This document shows positions 43,452 through 53,325 of a stretch of DNA of 57,160 nucleotides, in pieces. The position numbers were made by a program, and so were the translations under genes. The stretch is from Paracoccaceae bacterium (GTDB lineage: Bacteria > Pseudomonadota > Alphaproteobacteria > Rhodobacterales > Rhodobacteraceae), in contig JAIOYF010000020.1 in the NCBI GenBank assembly GCA_021741245.1, forward strand, positions 1-57,160, given 5' to 3'. How positions within the stretch are numbered: position 1 is the stretch's first letter; each line of letters starts with the position of its first letter. The notes below the pieces were generated by a model. It was given only the letters and a program-made list of their open reading frames with translations, ran no database searches and was not told where the DNA came from.

Positions 43452-46400
43452 ATGAGCAAGACACCCAGCAAGATCCTTCTAGGCGGCGCGCCCGAAGGGT
43501 TCGACGCACGCCTTTTGGCCAAGGAATTGGCGCGTGGCGCCCCGGTCATCCACATCGCCCGCGATGACAAGCGGATGGAAGCGATGCGCGCGGCCCTTGC
43601 GGCGATGGCCCCGGCTGCCCTCGTGCTGGATTTCCCGGCGTGGGATTGCCTGCCCTATGACCGCGTCTCGCCCAACCCCGAGATTTCGGCCCGTCGCATG
43701 GCGACTTTGGCCGCGCTGGTTGCCGGCATACCCACCCCCTTTGTGCTCTTGACGACTGTCAACGGCGCTACGCAGAAGGTGCCCGCCCGCGCGACGGTCG
43801 AGGCGGCAAGTTTCACCGCCACGATCGGGCAGCGGGTGAATGAGGCAAAGCTGAAGGATTTCTTGGCCCGCATGGGGTTTTCGCCCGTGTCCACCGTGGC
43901 CGAACCGGGGGACTATGCCCTGCGCGGGGGGATCATTGATATTTTCCCGCCGGGTCATGGCGGCCCTGTGCGGCTTGATTTCTTTGGCGACACGCTTGAT
44001 GGGCTGCGCCGTTTTGACCCCGAGACGCAGCGCACCACGGAAAAGCTGAAAACGGTTGATCTAAGCCCGGTGTCCGAGGTGATCTTGGATGAGGCCTCCA
44101 TCACCCGGTTCCGGCAAACCTATCGCATCGAATTCGGGGCCGGCGGATCGGACGATCCTTTGTACGAGGCGGTCAGCGCGGGCCGCAAACATCAGGGGAT
44201 GGAGCATTGGCTGGGCTTTTTCCATGACCGCTTGGAAACCCTGTTTGACTATCTGCCCGATGCCTCGGTGATGCTGGACGATCAGGTCACCCCGATGCGC
44301 CTGTCACGTTGGGAAGGCATTGATGATGCCTATGACTCCCGCCGCGAGGCGATGACGGCCAAGGGGCGGCTTGATACGGCCTACAAGCCCGCAGCCCCGG
44401 GTCTGCTCTATCTGGACGACGCCGGGTTCGAGGCGGCGGTTGCGGGGCATCGCGTGATCCAGTTTTCGCCCAATCCCGCCAGCCCCGGCCCCGGTGTTCT
44501 GGATGCCAGCGGCCGCATGGGACGCAGCTTTGCCCCCGAACGTCAGGTCGAAAGTATAAGTCTTTTCGGGGCTTTGTCGGACCATATCAAGGCCATGCGT
44601 GAGGACCGTCAGGTCGTGATTGCCAGCTGGTCTGACGGCGCGCGAGAACGTCTGAAGGGGTTGCTGGAAGATCAGGGCGTCACCGGCTTCACCATCGCAA
44701 AAGACATCCGCGATGTGCCTGAAGGGCGCGGTGGCTTGTTCCTGATGGTCTGGGCGTTGGAGGCGGGTTTTGTCGCCCCCGGTTTGGCCGTGATCTCCGA
44801 ACAAGACGTCCTTGGCGACCGGATGGTTGGCAAGCCCAAGAAACGCCGCAAGGCCGAGAATTTCTTGCGTGAGGTTGATACCCTGACGCCGGGCGATCTG
44901 GTGGTGCATGTCGAACATGGCGTGGGCCGCTACTTGGGCCTTGAGACGATCACCGCCCTTGGTGCGCCCCATGCCTGCGTGGCCTTGGAATATGCCGAGA
45001 ATGCAAAGCTTTATCTGCCGGTCGAGAATATCGAACTCCTCAGCCGTTATGGCCACGAAGAGGGGCTTTTGGATCGCCTTGGCGGCGGGGCGTGGCAGGC
45101 CAAAAAGGCCAAGCTCAAAGAACGTATCAAGGAGATTGCCGACCGCCTGATGCGGATTGCCGCCGAACGCGCGCTGCGCCACGCGCCCATTCTGGAGGCG
45201 CCCCACAGCATTTGGGAGGCTTTTGCCGCCCGGTTCCCGTATCAGGAAACCGATGACCAGCTTGTCGCCATTGCCGATGTGGTGGCCGATCTGGAAAAAG
45301 GATCGCCCATGGATCGCCTCGTTGTGGGCGACGTGGGCTTTGGCAAGACCGAGGTCGCGATGCGCGCGGCCTTTGTTGCGGCCCTTTCGGGCATGCAGGT
45401 TGCAGTGATCTGCCCCACCACGCTTTTGGCCCGACAGCACCATCGCAGCTTTGTTGAGCGGTTTCGCGGATTTCCGATCAATGTCAAACCCTTGTCGCGC
45501 TTTGTTGGCACAAAAGAGGCCAATGCGACGCGCGCCGGCATCACCGATGGCAGCGTTGACATTGTGGTGGGCACCCATGCCCTTTTGGCCAAGGGGGTGA
45601 AGTTCAAGAACCTTGGCCTTTTGGTGATTGATGAGGAACAGCATTTCGGCGTCGGCCACAAGGAACGGCTGAAGGAAATGCGGTCCGAGGTGCATGTGCT
45701 GACCCTGACGGCGACGCCTATTCCGCGCACCTTGCAACTCAGCCTGACCGGGGTGCGCGACCTGTCGATCATCGCAACCCCGCCGGTGGACCGCCTTGCG
45801 ATCCGCACCTATGTGTCGGAGTTTGACAGCGTGACGATCCGCGAGGCCCTGTTGCGCGAACGGTTCCGGGGGGGGCAATCCTTCTATGTCGTGCCGCGCA
45901 TTTCCGACCTGCCCGAGATCGAAGATTTCCTGCGCACCCATGTGCCCGAAGTTTCCTACGTCATTGCCCATGGGCAATTGGCGGCGGGTGATCTGGATGA
46001 TCGGATGAACCAATTCTATGACGGGAAGTATGATGTGCTCTTGGCCACCACGATTGTGGAAAGTGGTCTCGACATTCCCACCGCAAACACAATGATCATC
46101 CACCGCGCCGATATGTTTGGCCTGAGCCAGCTTTATCAAATTCGTGGCCGGGTGGGTCGGTCAAAGACGCGGGCCTATGCCTATCTGACCACAAAGCCCC
46201 GCGCGCCACTGACCCCTCAGGCGCAAAAGCGGCTGAAGCTGTTGGGAAGCCTTGATAATCTGGGCGCAGGGTTCAATCTGGCCAGCCATGACCTTGATCT
46301 GCGCGGCGCGGGCAATTTGCTGGGCGAAGAGCAGTCGGGGCACATCCGCGAGGTGGGCTATGAGCTTTACCAGCAGATGCTGGAAGAAACGATTGCCAAG

Positions 46401-46919
46401 ATCAAATCAGGCGAGATCAATGGGTTGAGCCCGATTGATGATCAATGGTCGCCGCAGCTGAACCTTGGCCTGCCGGTGATGATCCCCGAGGATTACGTGG
46501 TCGATCTGGATGTGCGGCTGGGGCTTTATCGCCGCCTGTCGGGCCTGACCACCAAGGTGGAGCTTGAGGGTTTTGCCGCCGAGTTGATTGACCGCTTTGG
46601 CGCTCTGCCGCGGGAGGTCAACACGCTGATGCTGATCGTGCGGATCAAGGCGATGTGCAAACGTGCCGGGATCAGCCGGATTGATGCCGGACCAAAGGGC
46701 GCAACGGTGCAGTTTCACAATGACAAATTCGCCAACCCGGCGGGATTGGTGGATTTCATCAAGGCTGAGGGCGTGGGCGCTCGGGTGCAGGGCAACAAGA
46801 TCGTGCTGCTTCGGGATTGGAAATCCGAGGCCGACCGCATCAAGGGAGCCTTTGCCATCGCCCGCGATCTGGCCGAAAAAGTGGTGCGTCCCAAAGCGGG
46901 TGAGAAAGCCAAGGCCTGA
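43452..46919 (+). CDS. mfd: Transcription-repair coupling factor
   Basis: An 1155-residue protein that removes stalled RNA polymerase and recruits UvrA to damage. Order: UvrB-like N-terminal domains (residues 1-350), RNA polymerase-interaction domain (PGDLVVHVEHGVGRYLGLE, near 485-545), RecG-like helicase with Walker A GDVGFGKTE near 625-633, DEEQ box near 726, TATPIPRTLQLSL, ESGLDIPTANTMI, then the translocation-in-repair region (RGRVGRSKTRAYAYL) and C-terminal D7 domain. Length fits the family. The gene ends in two abutting palindromes that may form the transcript end. Confidence 0.96.
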   Translation: MSKTPSKILLGGAPEGFDARLLAKELARGAPVIHIARDDKRMEAMRAALAAMAPAALVLDFPAWDCLPYDRVSPNPEISARRMATLAALVAGIPTPFVLLTTVNGATQKVPARATVEAASFTATIGQRVNEAKLKDFLARMGFSPVSTVAEPGDYALRGGIIDIFPPGHGGPVRLDFFGDTLDGLRRFDPETQRTTEKLKTVDLSPVSEVILDEASITRFRQTYRIEFGAGGSDDPLYEAVSAGRKHQGMEHWLGFFHDRLETLFDYLPDASVMLDDQVTPMRLSRWEGIDDAYDSRREAMTAKGRLDTAYKPAAPGLLYLDDAGFEAAVAGHRVIQFSPNPASPGPGVLDASGRMGRSFAPERQVESISLFGALSDHIKAMREDRQVVIASWSDGARERLKGLLEDQGVTGFTIAKDIRDVPEGRGGLFLMVWALEAGFVAPGLAVISEQDVLGDRMVGKPKKRRKAENFLREVDTLTPGDLVVHVEHGVGRYLGLETITALGAPHACVALEYAENAKLYLPVENIELLSRYGHEEGLLDRLGGGAWQAKKAKLKERIKEIADRLMRIAAERALRHAPILEAPHSIWEAFAARFPYQETDDQLVAIADVVADLEKGSPMDRLVVGDVGFGKTEVAMRAAFVAALSGMQVAVICPTTLLARQHHRSFVERFRGFPINVKPLSRFVGTKEANATRAGITDGSVDIVVGTHALLAKGVKFKNLGLLVIDEEQHFGVGHKERLKEMRSEVHVLTLTATPIPRTLQLSLTGVRDLSIIATPPVDRLAIRTYVSEFDSVTIREALLRERFRGGQSFYVVPRISDLPEIEDFLRTHVPEVSYVIAHGQLAAGDLDDRMNQFYDGKYDVLLATTIVESGLDIPTANTMIIHRADMFGLSQLYQIRGRVGRSKTRAYAYLTTKPRAPLTPQAQKRLKLLGSLDNLGAGFNLASHDLDLRGAGNLLGEEQSGHIREVGYELYQQMLEETIAKIKSGEINGLSPIDDQWSPQLNLGLPVMIPEDYVVDLDVRLGLYRRLSGLTTKVELEGFAAELIDRFGALPREVNTLMLIVRIKAMCKRAGISRIDAGPKGATVQFHNDKFANPAGLVDFIKAEGVGARVQGNKIVLLRDWKSEADRIKGAFAIARDLAEKVVRPKAGEKAKA

Positions 46920-46928
46920 GGATGGGGC

Positions 46929-46972
46929 CAAATTTCTTGCAAGAAATTTGCAAAATCCTTGCAAGGATTTTG
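46929..46972. repeat. Two abutting perfect 22-nt palindromes after mfd
   Basis: Each is fully self-complementary and has the centre CTTGCAAG: the first (46929-46950) is CAAATTTCTTG plus its complement, the second (46951-46972) CAAAATCCTTG plus its complement. They touch without spacer. Possible roles are a bidirectional terminator, a cruciform, or a double protein-binding site. The rest of this gap, to 47163, shows no gene. Confidence 0.85.
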
Positions 46973-47163
46973 GAGCGTGCTCAACCGTCGCAAAGCTTGT
47001 CTACGCGGATTTGGTAGTTGCTTCGCTGTTGGCTTTCCAGTCAGCCTTCAACACTGTCAATCCGTGGAATTGATGCGGGGATATGCACACCCCGCGACGC
47101 GGGCGCGCGCAGGGGCGACCACATTAACGCGTTCTGCCCTGTTTTGCGGCGGCTAAAGCGGCC

Positions 47164-48405
47164 TCAGGCGCGCTGCACTGGGCGATCCCCAAGCCGTAGC
47201 ATCACCAGATAAGCGAGGGCCATGGAGATCGTCACCGCCAGAACCAGCGGCAAAGGCGTTCCGTCAAACATCTGACCCACAGGTGCAGCCAGCATCACCC
47301 CGCCAACCGTGGCCACGCACCCAATGACCGAAGCTGCCATCCCGGCGATATGCCCTGCTGGCTCCATCGCAAGGGCGTTGAGATTTCCCAAGGAGAGGCC
47401 CACCATGAAAAACAGGCTTGTCGTCCAAAGCAAAAAGGCCGGGAATGCCACCCATTGCGGCCATAGGTCGAAGGCGAAGCCGGCAAGGTAGATCGCGGAA
47501 ATGATCGCCTCACCGGCAAAGGCAACCGTCACCATCCGCCGCATCCCAAACCTGACGACAAGGGCGGCATTGGCGAGGCTTGACAGGCCAGAGGCCAATG
47601 CGATTCCCGCGAAGTAGAGCGGAAAGCTTTCGGCACGGTCAAAGGTGATTTCAAAGATCGGTTGCACCGAAGAGATTGCCGCAATCAGGCCGCCGAAGGC
47701 AAAGGTCTGGGCAAGAATCGACAGGCGGACCTCACGATAGCTTAGCACCTCGACCAAGGCTTGCAAAAGCGGGGTAAAGCGAAATGGCCTCCGGGCGGGG
47801 GGCAACAGCGTTTCGGGTTGCCGAATGCCAAGCCAGATCATCGAGACGATGGAAAAGGCCATGAAGGCCACAAAGATCCCGCGCCAACCGGTATGTGCAA
47901 TAATCGTCTGGCCCAACAAGGGTGCCACGGCTGGCACGAGGGTGAAGATCATCATGGCGATCGAGACGATCCGTGCCATGTCGCGCCCCTTGTAAAGGTC
48001 GCGGACCAAGGCCAGGGCCACGATGCGGGGGGCCGCAGCGCCAAGACCTTGCAAAAAGCGGGCGGCAAGGATGGTGTCCAGACTTGGGGCCAGATAGGCC
48101 AGACCAGCCGCCGCGATGTAGAGCAGACCGCCCGCAAGGATCACCGTTTTGCGGCCATAGCTGTCGGACAGGGGACCTGCGAAAAGCGTGCCTACGCCCA
48201 TGCCAAAGACAAAGCTGGCGATAATCAACTGGGCGCGGTTTGGCTGATCTGACACCAGTTCCGCCGCAATCTGGGGCAGGGCGGGCAGCATCGAATCTAT
48301 TGAGAATGCCACTGTCGCAAAAAGCATTGCGATCAGGAAAATGAATTCCGTGGAGGAAAGGGGTTTGGTGTTCAAAACTTGTCTTTCTGGCTGCCCACAG
48401 GGCAC
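47164..48405 (-). CDS. Bcr/CflA-family multidrug efflux MFS transporter
   Basis: A 413-residue, 12-helix drug/H+ antiporter. LPALPQIAAELVSDQPNRAQLIIASFVFGMGVGTLFAGPLSDSYGRKTVILAGG carries the DHA1 pattern and the motif A loop (GPLSDSYGRK); LQGLGAAAPRIVALALVRDLYKGRDMARI is the Bcr/CflA-type second loop. The start is uncertain: GTG 48405 or TTG 48375; neither has a strong ribosome site. It lies 6 nt behind the DsbA-like gene and ends the same operon. Confidence 0.87.
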   Translation of the reverse strand: MPCGQPERQVLNTKPLSSTEFIFLIAMLFATVAFSIDSMLPALPQIAAELVSDQPNRAQLIIASFVFGMGVGTLFAGPLSDSYGRKTVILAGGLLYIAAAGLAYLAPSLDTILAARFLQGLGAAAPRIVALALVRDLYKGRDMARIVSIAMMIFTLVPAVAPLLGQTIIAHTGWRGIFVAFMAFSIVSMIWLGIRQPETLLPPARRPFRFTPLLQALVEVLSYREVRLSILAQTFAFGGLIAAISSVQPIFEITFDRAESFPLYFAGIALASGLSSLANAALVVRFGMRRMVTVAFAGEAIISAIYLAGFAFDLWPQWVAFPAFLLWTTSLFFMVGLSLGNLNALAMEPAGHIAGMAASVIGCVATVGGVMLAAPVGQMFDGTPLPLVLAVTISMALAYLVMLRLGDRPVQRA

Positions 48406-48411
48406 TTTTCG

Positions 48412-49065
48412 TCAGGTGGCGGGATTGGCTGCGGGCGGGTTGGCTGTCAATTCATCCAGCACCTGTGCCCAGACCTGCGGGGGCTGTGCGCCACTGACCA
48501 CATATTGGTTGGCGATGATAAAGCACGGCACGCCCGAGACGCCGCGCTGGCGGGCATGGTGATCGCGGGCGCGGATATCATCGGCGTCTGCCGGGGTCTC
48601 CAGCAACCGCGCAATCACGGCTGCATCCAGCCCGGAGTCGCCTGCGATGGCGGCCAGAACTGACCGGTCGCCGATATCGCGCCCCTCTTTCCAATAGGCG
48701 CGGAACAGGGCCGAGACGACCGCCGTTTGACGTCCCTCCAGCCCGGCCCAATGGATCAAGCGATGCGCGTCCAGCGTGTTGGGGATGCGCGGGATGGCGG
48801 AAAAGTCGATCTCAAGCCCCGCGTCGCGAGCGGCCTGTTCGACCCGCGCATAGACCTCTACTGCCTTGGCCTTGCCGCCGAACTTGGCTTCCAGATACTC
48901 CCTGCGATCCTTGCCCTCGGGCGCCATATCGGGGTTGAGCTGAAAAGGGTGCCATTCGATCTCGAACGGGTGGGCGGGATTGGCCTCCAGCGCGCGGTCA
49001 AGGTTTGCCTTACCGATATAGCACCAAGGGCAGACCGGATCGGAGATGACGTCAAGCTTTATCAT
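48412..49065 (-). CDS. DsbA/FrnE-family oxidoreductase
   Basis: A 217-residue thioredoxin-fold protein without a signal peptide. The redox motif is CPWC at residues 12-15 (SDPVCPWCYIGKANLD), the FrnE/2-hydroxychromene-2-carboxylate isomerase-like type, and the cis-Pro loop is GVSGVPCFII. It is therefore cytosolic; such proteins reshuffle disulfides or act on glutathione conjugates in aromatic breakdown. The start overlaps the ligase stop (ATGA). Confidence 0.85.
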   Translation of the reverse strand: MIKLDVISDPVCPWCYIGKANLDRALEANPAHPFEIEWHPFQLNPDMAPEGKDRREYLEAKFGGKAKAVEVYARVEQAARDAGLEIDFSAIPRIPNTLDAHRLIHWAGLEGRQTAVVSALFRAYWKEGRDIGDRSVLAAIAGDSGLDAAVIARLLETPADADDIRARDHHARQRGVSGVPCFIIANQYVVSGAQPPQVWAQVLDELTANPPAANPAT

Positions 49066-50579
49066 GTGGGTCCCATCTGCCGAAGCGCCCGGCGGTTGAG
49101 TTTGGCATTTGCCCCGCGTGGCAGGGCGTCGAGGTGGCGATACAGGCGCGGCTGTTTATAGCGCGCAAGCTTTGCCTCGGCATGGGCCTGTAGGGCGGCG
49201 TCGTCAAGGGGGGCTGCGGCGGTGTAGAACAGGGCGATGACGAAAGTGCCGGGGGAAACCTCGACCTCTGTCACCGCCAGATCTGTCACGCCGTGGGCAT
49301 CGGCCATGGCGGCCTCGACCTCAAAGGGGCTGACGCGATAGCCGCCGGGGTTCATCTGGTCATCATTGCGGCCCAGATAGGTGACTGCACCCATGGCGTC
49401 GATGCTGACGCTGTCACCGGTCAGAAACCAATCGTCGGTCAGCCGTGCCGCTGTGGCCTCTGCTGCGTCCAGATAGCCGATCATCAGCCCCGGATCACGG
49501 CGGTCAATGGCCAACTCGCCCGGCATGCCGCAAGCCACCGGTTGGTGATCGGGGCCAAGGGCCGCAATCCTGCGCCCCCTTTGGGCAAAGCCGGTTGCCC
49601 CAAGGGGCGGCAGTCGCCCCGGCCCGGCAGAGATGAAGGTCGAGACCTCGGACATGCCAAGCGCCTCATAGATCGGGGTGCCGGTGGCGTTCGACCATGC
49701 CTGCCGTGTCTCTTCTGCCAACTTTTCGCCCGCAGACAGCCCATGACGCAGGCGCGGCAGCGGGGCCATCGGGCTGCGCAGCATGCGGCGATACACACCG
49801 GGGGCCGCGGCAAAGATGGTGGCGTCAAAGCGTTTAAGCAAAAGGGGAAGCTGCGTGGCCTCGACTCCCTCTGCCGGGATGAGGGCGGTTGCCCCAACAG
49901 TCCATGGGTCCATAAGGCCGGTGCCCAAGGTATAGGTCCAGTTGAAAGCTCCGGCGTGCAAAAGCCGATCCGCCTCGGTCAGACCTTCCCAATCTTCGTG
50001 CATCATCAAGCGGCCAAGGATCGCCCGATGCGCATGTTGCACCGCCATGGGCCGCCCCGAGGTGCCCGAGGTAAAGACGATATAGGCCAGACGATCCGGA
50101 TCCCCCAGGTCAAAGGCGGCGGGCGGCAAGCGTTCCATCGTGCGGATATCCGCATCGGTGATCACCGGGACGTCGGGCAGGGTTGGCAGGGCCACACCGG
50201 GGGCGGCAACGATCAGGCGCGGGCCGATGCGCGTGGCCATGGGCGTGATCTCTGCCTCGGTCAGTTGGGCCGAGGTGGGCACGGGCACCATGCCCGCCGC
50301 AATAGCCCCCAGAAACAGCAAGGGAAACTCCACCTGATTGCCAAGCCGCATCAAGATGCGGTCGCCCCGCCGCACGCCCAATTCCTGTAAACCCGTGGCA
50401 CAGCCCAGCACTGCAGACAAAAGTCGGGCATAGCTCCACCGTTCGGCCCCGGTGGGACGCAGGATTTGCAGCGCCATCTTGCCGGGCAGGCGTTCGGCGC
50501 TTGCGGCCAGCACATGGGCAGCAAGGTTAAAGGCCAATGGCGGCACCGGCGGCGGGCCAAGATCGACGAGGGAAACCAT
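49062..50579 (-). CDS. AMP-dependent acyl-CoA synthetase/ligase (benzoate-CoA-ligase-like)
   Basis: A 505-residue adenylating enzyme. Motifs: FTSGTSGRPMAVQHAH (AMP loop), YEALGMSEVS, WFLTGDSV, GRNDDQMNPGGYRVSPFEVE and the C-terminal catalytic Lys in LPRGANAKLNRRAL. The GMSEVSTF and overall arrangement resemble aryl-CoA ligases, but a medium-chain acyl substrate is possible. GGCGGGAAT precedes the ATG. It heads the set ligase, DsbA-like, Bcr/CflA, and is divergent from the XRE-cupin regulator by 66 nt. Confidence 0.85.
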   Translation of the reverse strand: MVSLVDLGPPPVPPLAFNLAAHVLAASAERLPGKMALQILRPTGAERWSYARLLSAVLGCATGLQELGVRRGDRILMRLGNQVEFPLLFLGAIAAGMVPVPTSAQLTEAEITPMATRIGPRLIVAAPGVALPTLPDVPVITDADIRTMERLPPAAFDLGDPDRLAYIVFTSGTSGRPMAVQHAHRAILGRLMMHEDWEGLTEADRLLHAGAFNWTYTLGTGLMDPWTVGATALIPAEGVEATQLPLLLKRFDATIFAAAPGVYRRMLRSPMAPLPRLRHGLSAGEKLAEETRQAWSNATGTPIYEALGMSEVSTFISAGPGRLPPLGATGFAQRGRRIAALGPDHQPVACGMPGELAIDRRDPGLMIGYLDAAEATAARLTDDWFLTGDSVSIDAMGAVTYLGRNDDQMNPGGYRVSPFEVEAAMADAHGVTDLAVTEVEVSPGTFVIALFYTAAAPLDDAALQAHAEAKLARYKQPRLYRHLDALPRGANAKLNRRALRQMGPT

Positions 50580-50645
50580 ATTCCCGCCTTACGTGCTGCG
50601 TTCAATCGTTGCAAGCATCACCCTGCATCGCTAGATCACGAGGCC

Positions 50646-51269
50646 ATGACCGAAACAGATCCGAAATCCCTTATCCGTATCGCCCGCGAGTCTGGCGCAA
50701 ACACACCGGTTGAGCCTGTGAACCTTGGCCAAAGGGTCCGCGACCTGCGCAAGGCGCGGGGCTGGACCTTGGAACAGGCGGCACAGCAGGCCGGTTTGGC
50801 GCGGTCAACCTTGTCCAAGATTGAAAACGGTCAAATGAGCCCGACCTACGAGGCCTTGAAAAAGCTTGCCGAAGGTCTGGCGATTTCCGTGCCGCAGCTT
50901 TTCACCCCCCCCAGCAAGCCGCAAGTGTCTGGCCGGATTGACGTGACCAAGGCTGGTGAGGGGCAGGGGCATGTGACGGTCACCTATGAACATGAGCTTT
51001 TGGCAGGGCATCTGACCAAGAAGGCCATGTTGCCCTATCGCGCCCGGATTCGTGCACGGCGTTTTGAGGAGTTTGACGGCTGGGTCCGTCATGATGGCGA
51101 AGAGTTCTTGTTCGTCCTGACAGGTATGATCCGCCTCTATACCGAGTTCTATGAACCCGTTGATCTGCGCCGGGGCGACAGTGCCTATTATGACGCAAGC
51201 ATGGGGCATAATGTGGTCAGCCTATCGGAAGAGGATGCCACGATCCTTTGGGTCACGTCTCTGTCCTAA
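50646..51269 (+). CDS. XRE-family regulator with C-terminal cupin domain
   Basis: A 207-residue regulator. The helix-turn-helix is at residues 27-80 (GQRVRDLRKARGWTLEQAAQQAGLARSTLSKIENGQMSPTYEAL), the cupin from about 130 (ARIRARRFEEFDGWVRHDGEEFLFVLTGMIRLYTEFYEPVDLRRGDSAYYDASMGHNV). Such proteins sense small ligands or a metal through the cupin and control a neighbour operon; the divergent ligase operon is the natural target. The ATG at 50646 was chosen because the frame open upstream would run into the ligase promoter. GAGG lies five bases ahead. Confidence 0.88.
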   Translation: MTETDPKSLIRIARESGANTPVEPVNLGQRVRDLRKARGWTLEQAAQQAGLARSTLSKIENGQMSPTYEALKKLAEGLAISVPQLFTPPSKPQVSGRIDVTKAGEGQGHVTVTYEHELLAGHLTKKAMLPYRARIRARRFEEFDGWVRHDGEEFLFVLTGMIRLYTEFYEPVDLRRGDSAYYDASMGHNVVSLSEEDATILWVTSLS

Positions 51270-53325
51270 TCCGGACCCCAGAAAAGGATGTGTTAAATAT
51301 CCGATTGGGTAGCTTGTTGCGCGAATGCGCACTTTTGGGAAATAATATTACAGACTAAAGATGGATACATATAAAATTTACGTGCGAGTGTCGTTTGTAT
51401 CTATCACCAGCCACCATCGCAGAAAGCGAGGTTACCATGCCGCGTGTGCACAGAACCGTTTGTACATTTTGGGGAACGTTTACCACCCCGGTCTTGGTTA
51501 ATCGTGACGAGTCATGGCTTCGGTCAATCGCAAGATACAGCGTGATCAACAAGGGTGAGTTTGGTGCTGATGGTCGCGTGGCCGAGGGGCCCGCGGCCGA
51601 GCGGAATGCACTGGACACCGAGCGCTCGACCAAACTCTGGAGGTTTTGACCCCCCCGCAGTCGAGCGGTGCCTGCAACATTGCCCTCCGGGCAGCCCGCC
51701 ACCCCCATAATCTTTGGCCGCGCCGTGCTGGATTGCACCGTCCTGGGCCGCGTTCGCCGCGCAATGTGTTTGCCAGGCACCTGTTGTTGTCTGATTTCGG
51801 TATCGTGCGGTCGGTGGTCTTGGTTTTGCGGGATGATACGCAGCCTCGGTTCATTGGGGTGGGTTTCCAGACCTGTGGGCTCGGTGTGAAGGATGCGCTG
51901 TGGCACCGACCCTTTGCGCACCAACCGTCAGTTCGGTGAGGGCTGGCACGGCACGGGGGGTGTCGCCGGCAACAGACGAGCCGTGGGTGGCGAGGATTAT
52001 GCTCCACCCTCGCCGGTAATGACATCGGTAGTTCAGCATAGGGCAGCGCATCCCGACTGCGTCTCTTGCTCGGATGGGTAACGGATGGCCACCGACGTGG
52101 TCAAGGATCCGCGCCACCATTGCGCGCAGGAAGCGGGTCTGATCGGGTGTTGGCCACAGGTTTGCTAGCTGCCCAAGTTCGTATTTGGCGTCTTTATGTT
52201 GCCGCTTGTTTCGCAGCTAAACCCCCAATGTCTCGGCTGTGAGCCACGCCGTAGCCGGCTGCCCACGAGGGTAGGCTTGACGTTCGTGCCGTCGACTATC
52301 CTGCATCCACAGCAGAAGCTCTCGGCTTGCCCCCGGACATGACTGTGACAGCATCTGCGTCAACTCTTCGGTGCTGGCGCGTTCAGGCGAAACTCTTGCT
52401 CCCGTCGGACAGCCGGAAGCTATCCCTTTTGCGGCATCCATGTGCCGCCGTGACAGAATGAGGATCGGCAAGTCCGTTCTGAAAACGGTTTCGGACACCA
52501 CCCGGAAGGTGCGTTGCCTTGCCTGCCGCTGAGCTTTGGCCAACGCGATGCGGATTGTGAATACGTCCGATCCGTCCAGCCCCAACCCACTAGATACGCA
52601 GTTTGGGAATTCCTGGAGGCCGGAAACCTCAGCTGGACACAGCTTAATGGAATCCAGAAACATCCCAAAGATAGTTATTACATTATAGTGTATATATCAT
52701 AATTCGAATTATTACGTACCAATGCCTGTATATTATAAACTTTATGCAGAGAGGTGATTTGTATCAATCGCGATACACCACCTAAATGGGTTGTTTCTTA
52801 TTGACGGCATATAATAATTGCTATTAATCCATCATTGGAGAGGGCCTATCCGTTAGGATTTGGATTGGCAAAATTGGAGCAAAAAGTGACCATCATGAGA
52901 GCGGGAGAGAATGCGCCAAAGCATTGAAAAAATGCAAGAAAGATGGCCGAACGATAGTGGAATAACTGCTGTGTTTTGTGGCGGAGTACGTCTTTCAAGC
53001 GTCCTTAGTTCATCTTGCGCGTCCGAAAGCGCACATTTTCTATCGCCACAGTCTGTGGCGAATGGGCGTTTTCCCATTTCAAAGCTCACCATGATTTCAT
53101 GTTTTATGAATTTGCGCCAGCAAGGACCGGGAGGTCATCGCCGAATGCGATCTGCCTCCAGGCCGCACGCTAGAAAGTTTGCTTCGGAGGCGCTGACCGC
53201 GCGCTCCGATTGCCTCCGTTGTGAGGCCCCCGTGAAATCAAGCAACCAAAAGGTTGCTTCAACTAAAATCACCCCAGTGACCGAGCAGCGCCGCTGCCGC
53301 GCGGCGTAAAGAAGGAATACAACCC
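51270..53325. other. About 2 kb without a recognisable intact gene
   Basis: Several frames of 60-190 codons exist on both strands between 51355 and 52700, but they overlap one another and none shows a family I recognise; their composition is uneven. The stretch looks like decayed coding DNA, perhaps an old mobile-element remnant (the minus strand near 52250-52320 can be read with a DGTNVKP-like pattern, too weak to name). 52670-52860 is strongly AT-rich, and 52752-52782 holds an imperfect hairpin (TGTATC/GATACA core). 53239-53260 holds a small hairpin AAGCAACC/GGTTGCTT in what is probably the adhesin leader. The region is likely the regulatory upstream of the adhesin. Confidence 0.5.

Noticed and set aside
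44304-46139. Minus-strand frame of 611 codons inside mfd
   Set aside because: mfd is certain by its motifs; the opposite frame is open only because of high third-position GC.
51395-51649. Plus-strand frame of 84 codons after the XRE regulator
   Set aside because: Overlapped by a longer minus frame; neither shows a known domain or codon bias of the neighbours.
52217-52663. Minus-strand frame of 148 codons
   Set aside because: No motif, no ribosome site, overlapping frames of similar length; possibly decayed transposase but not supportable.
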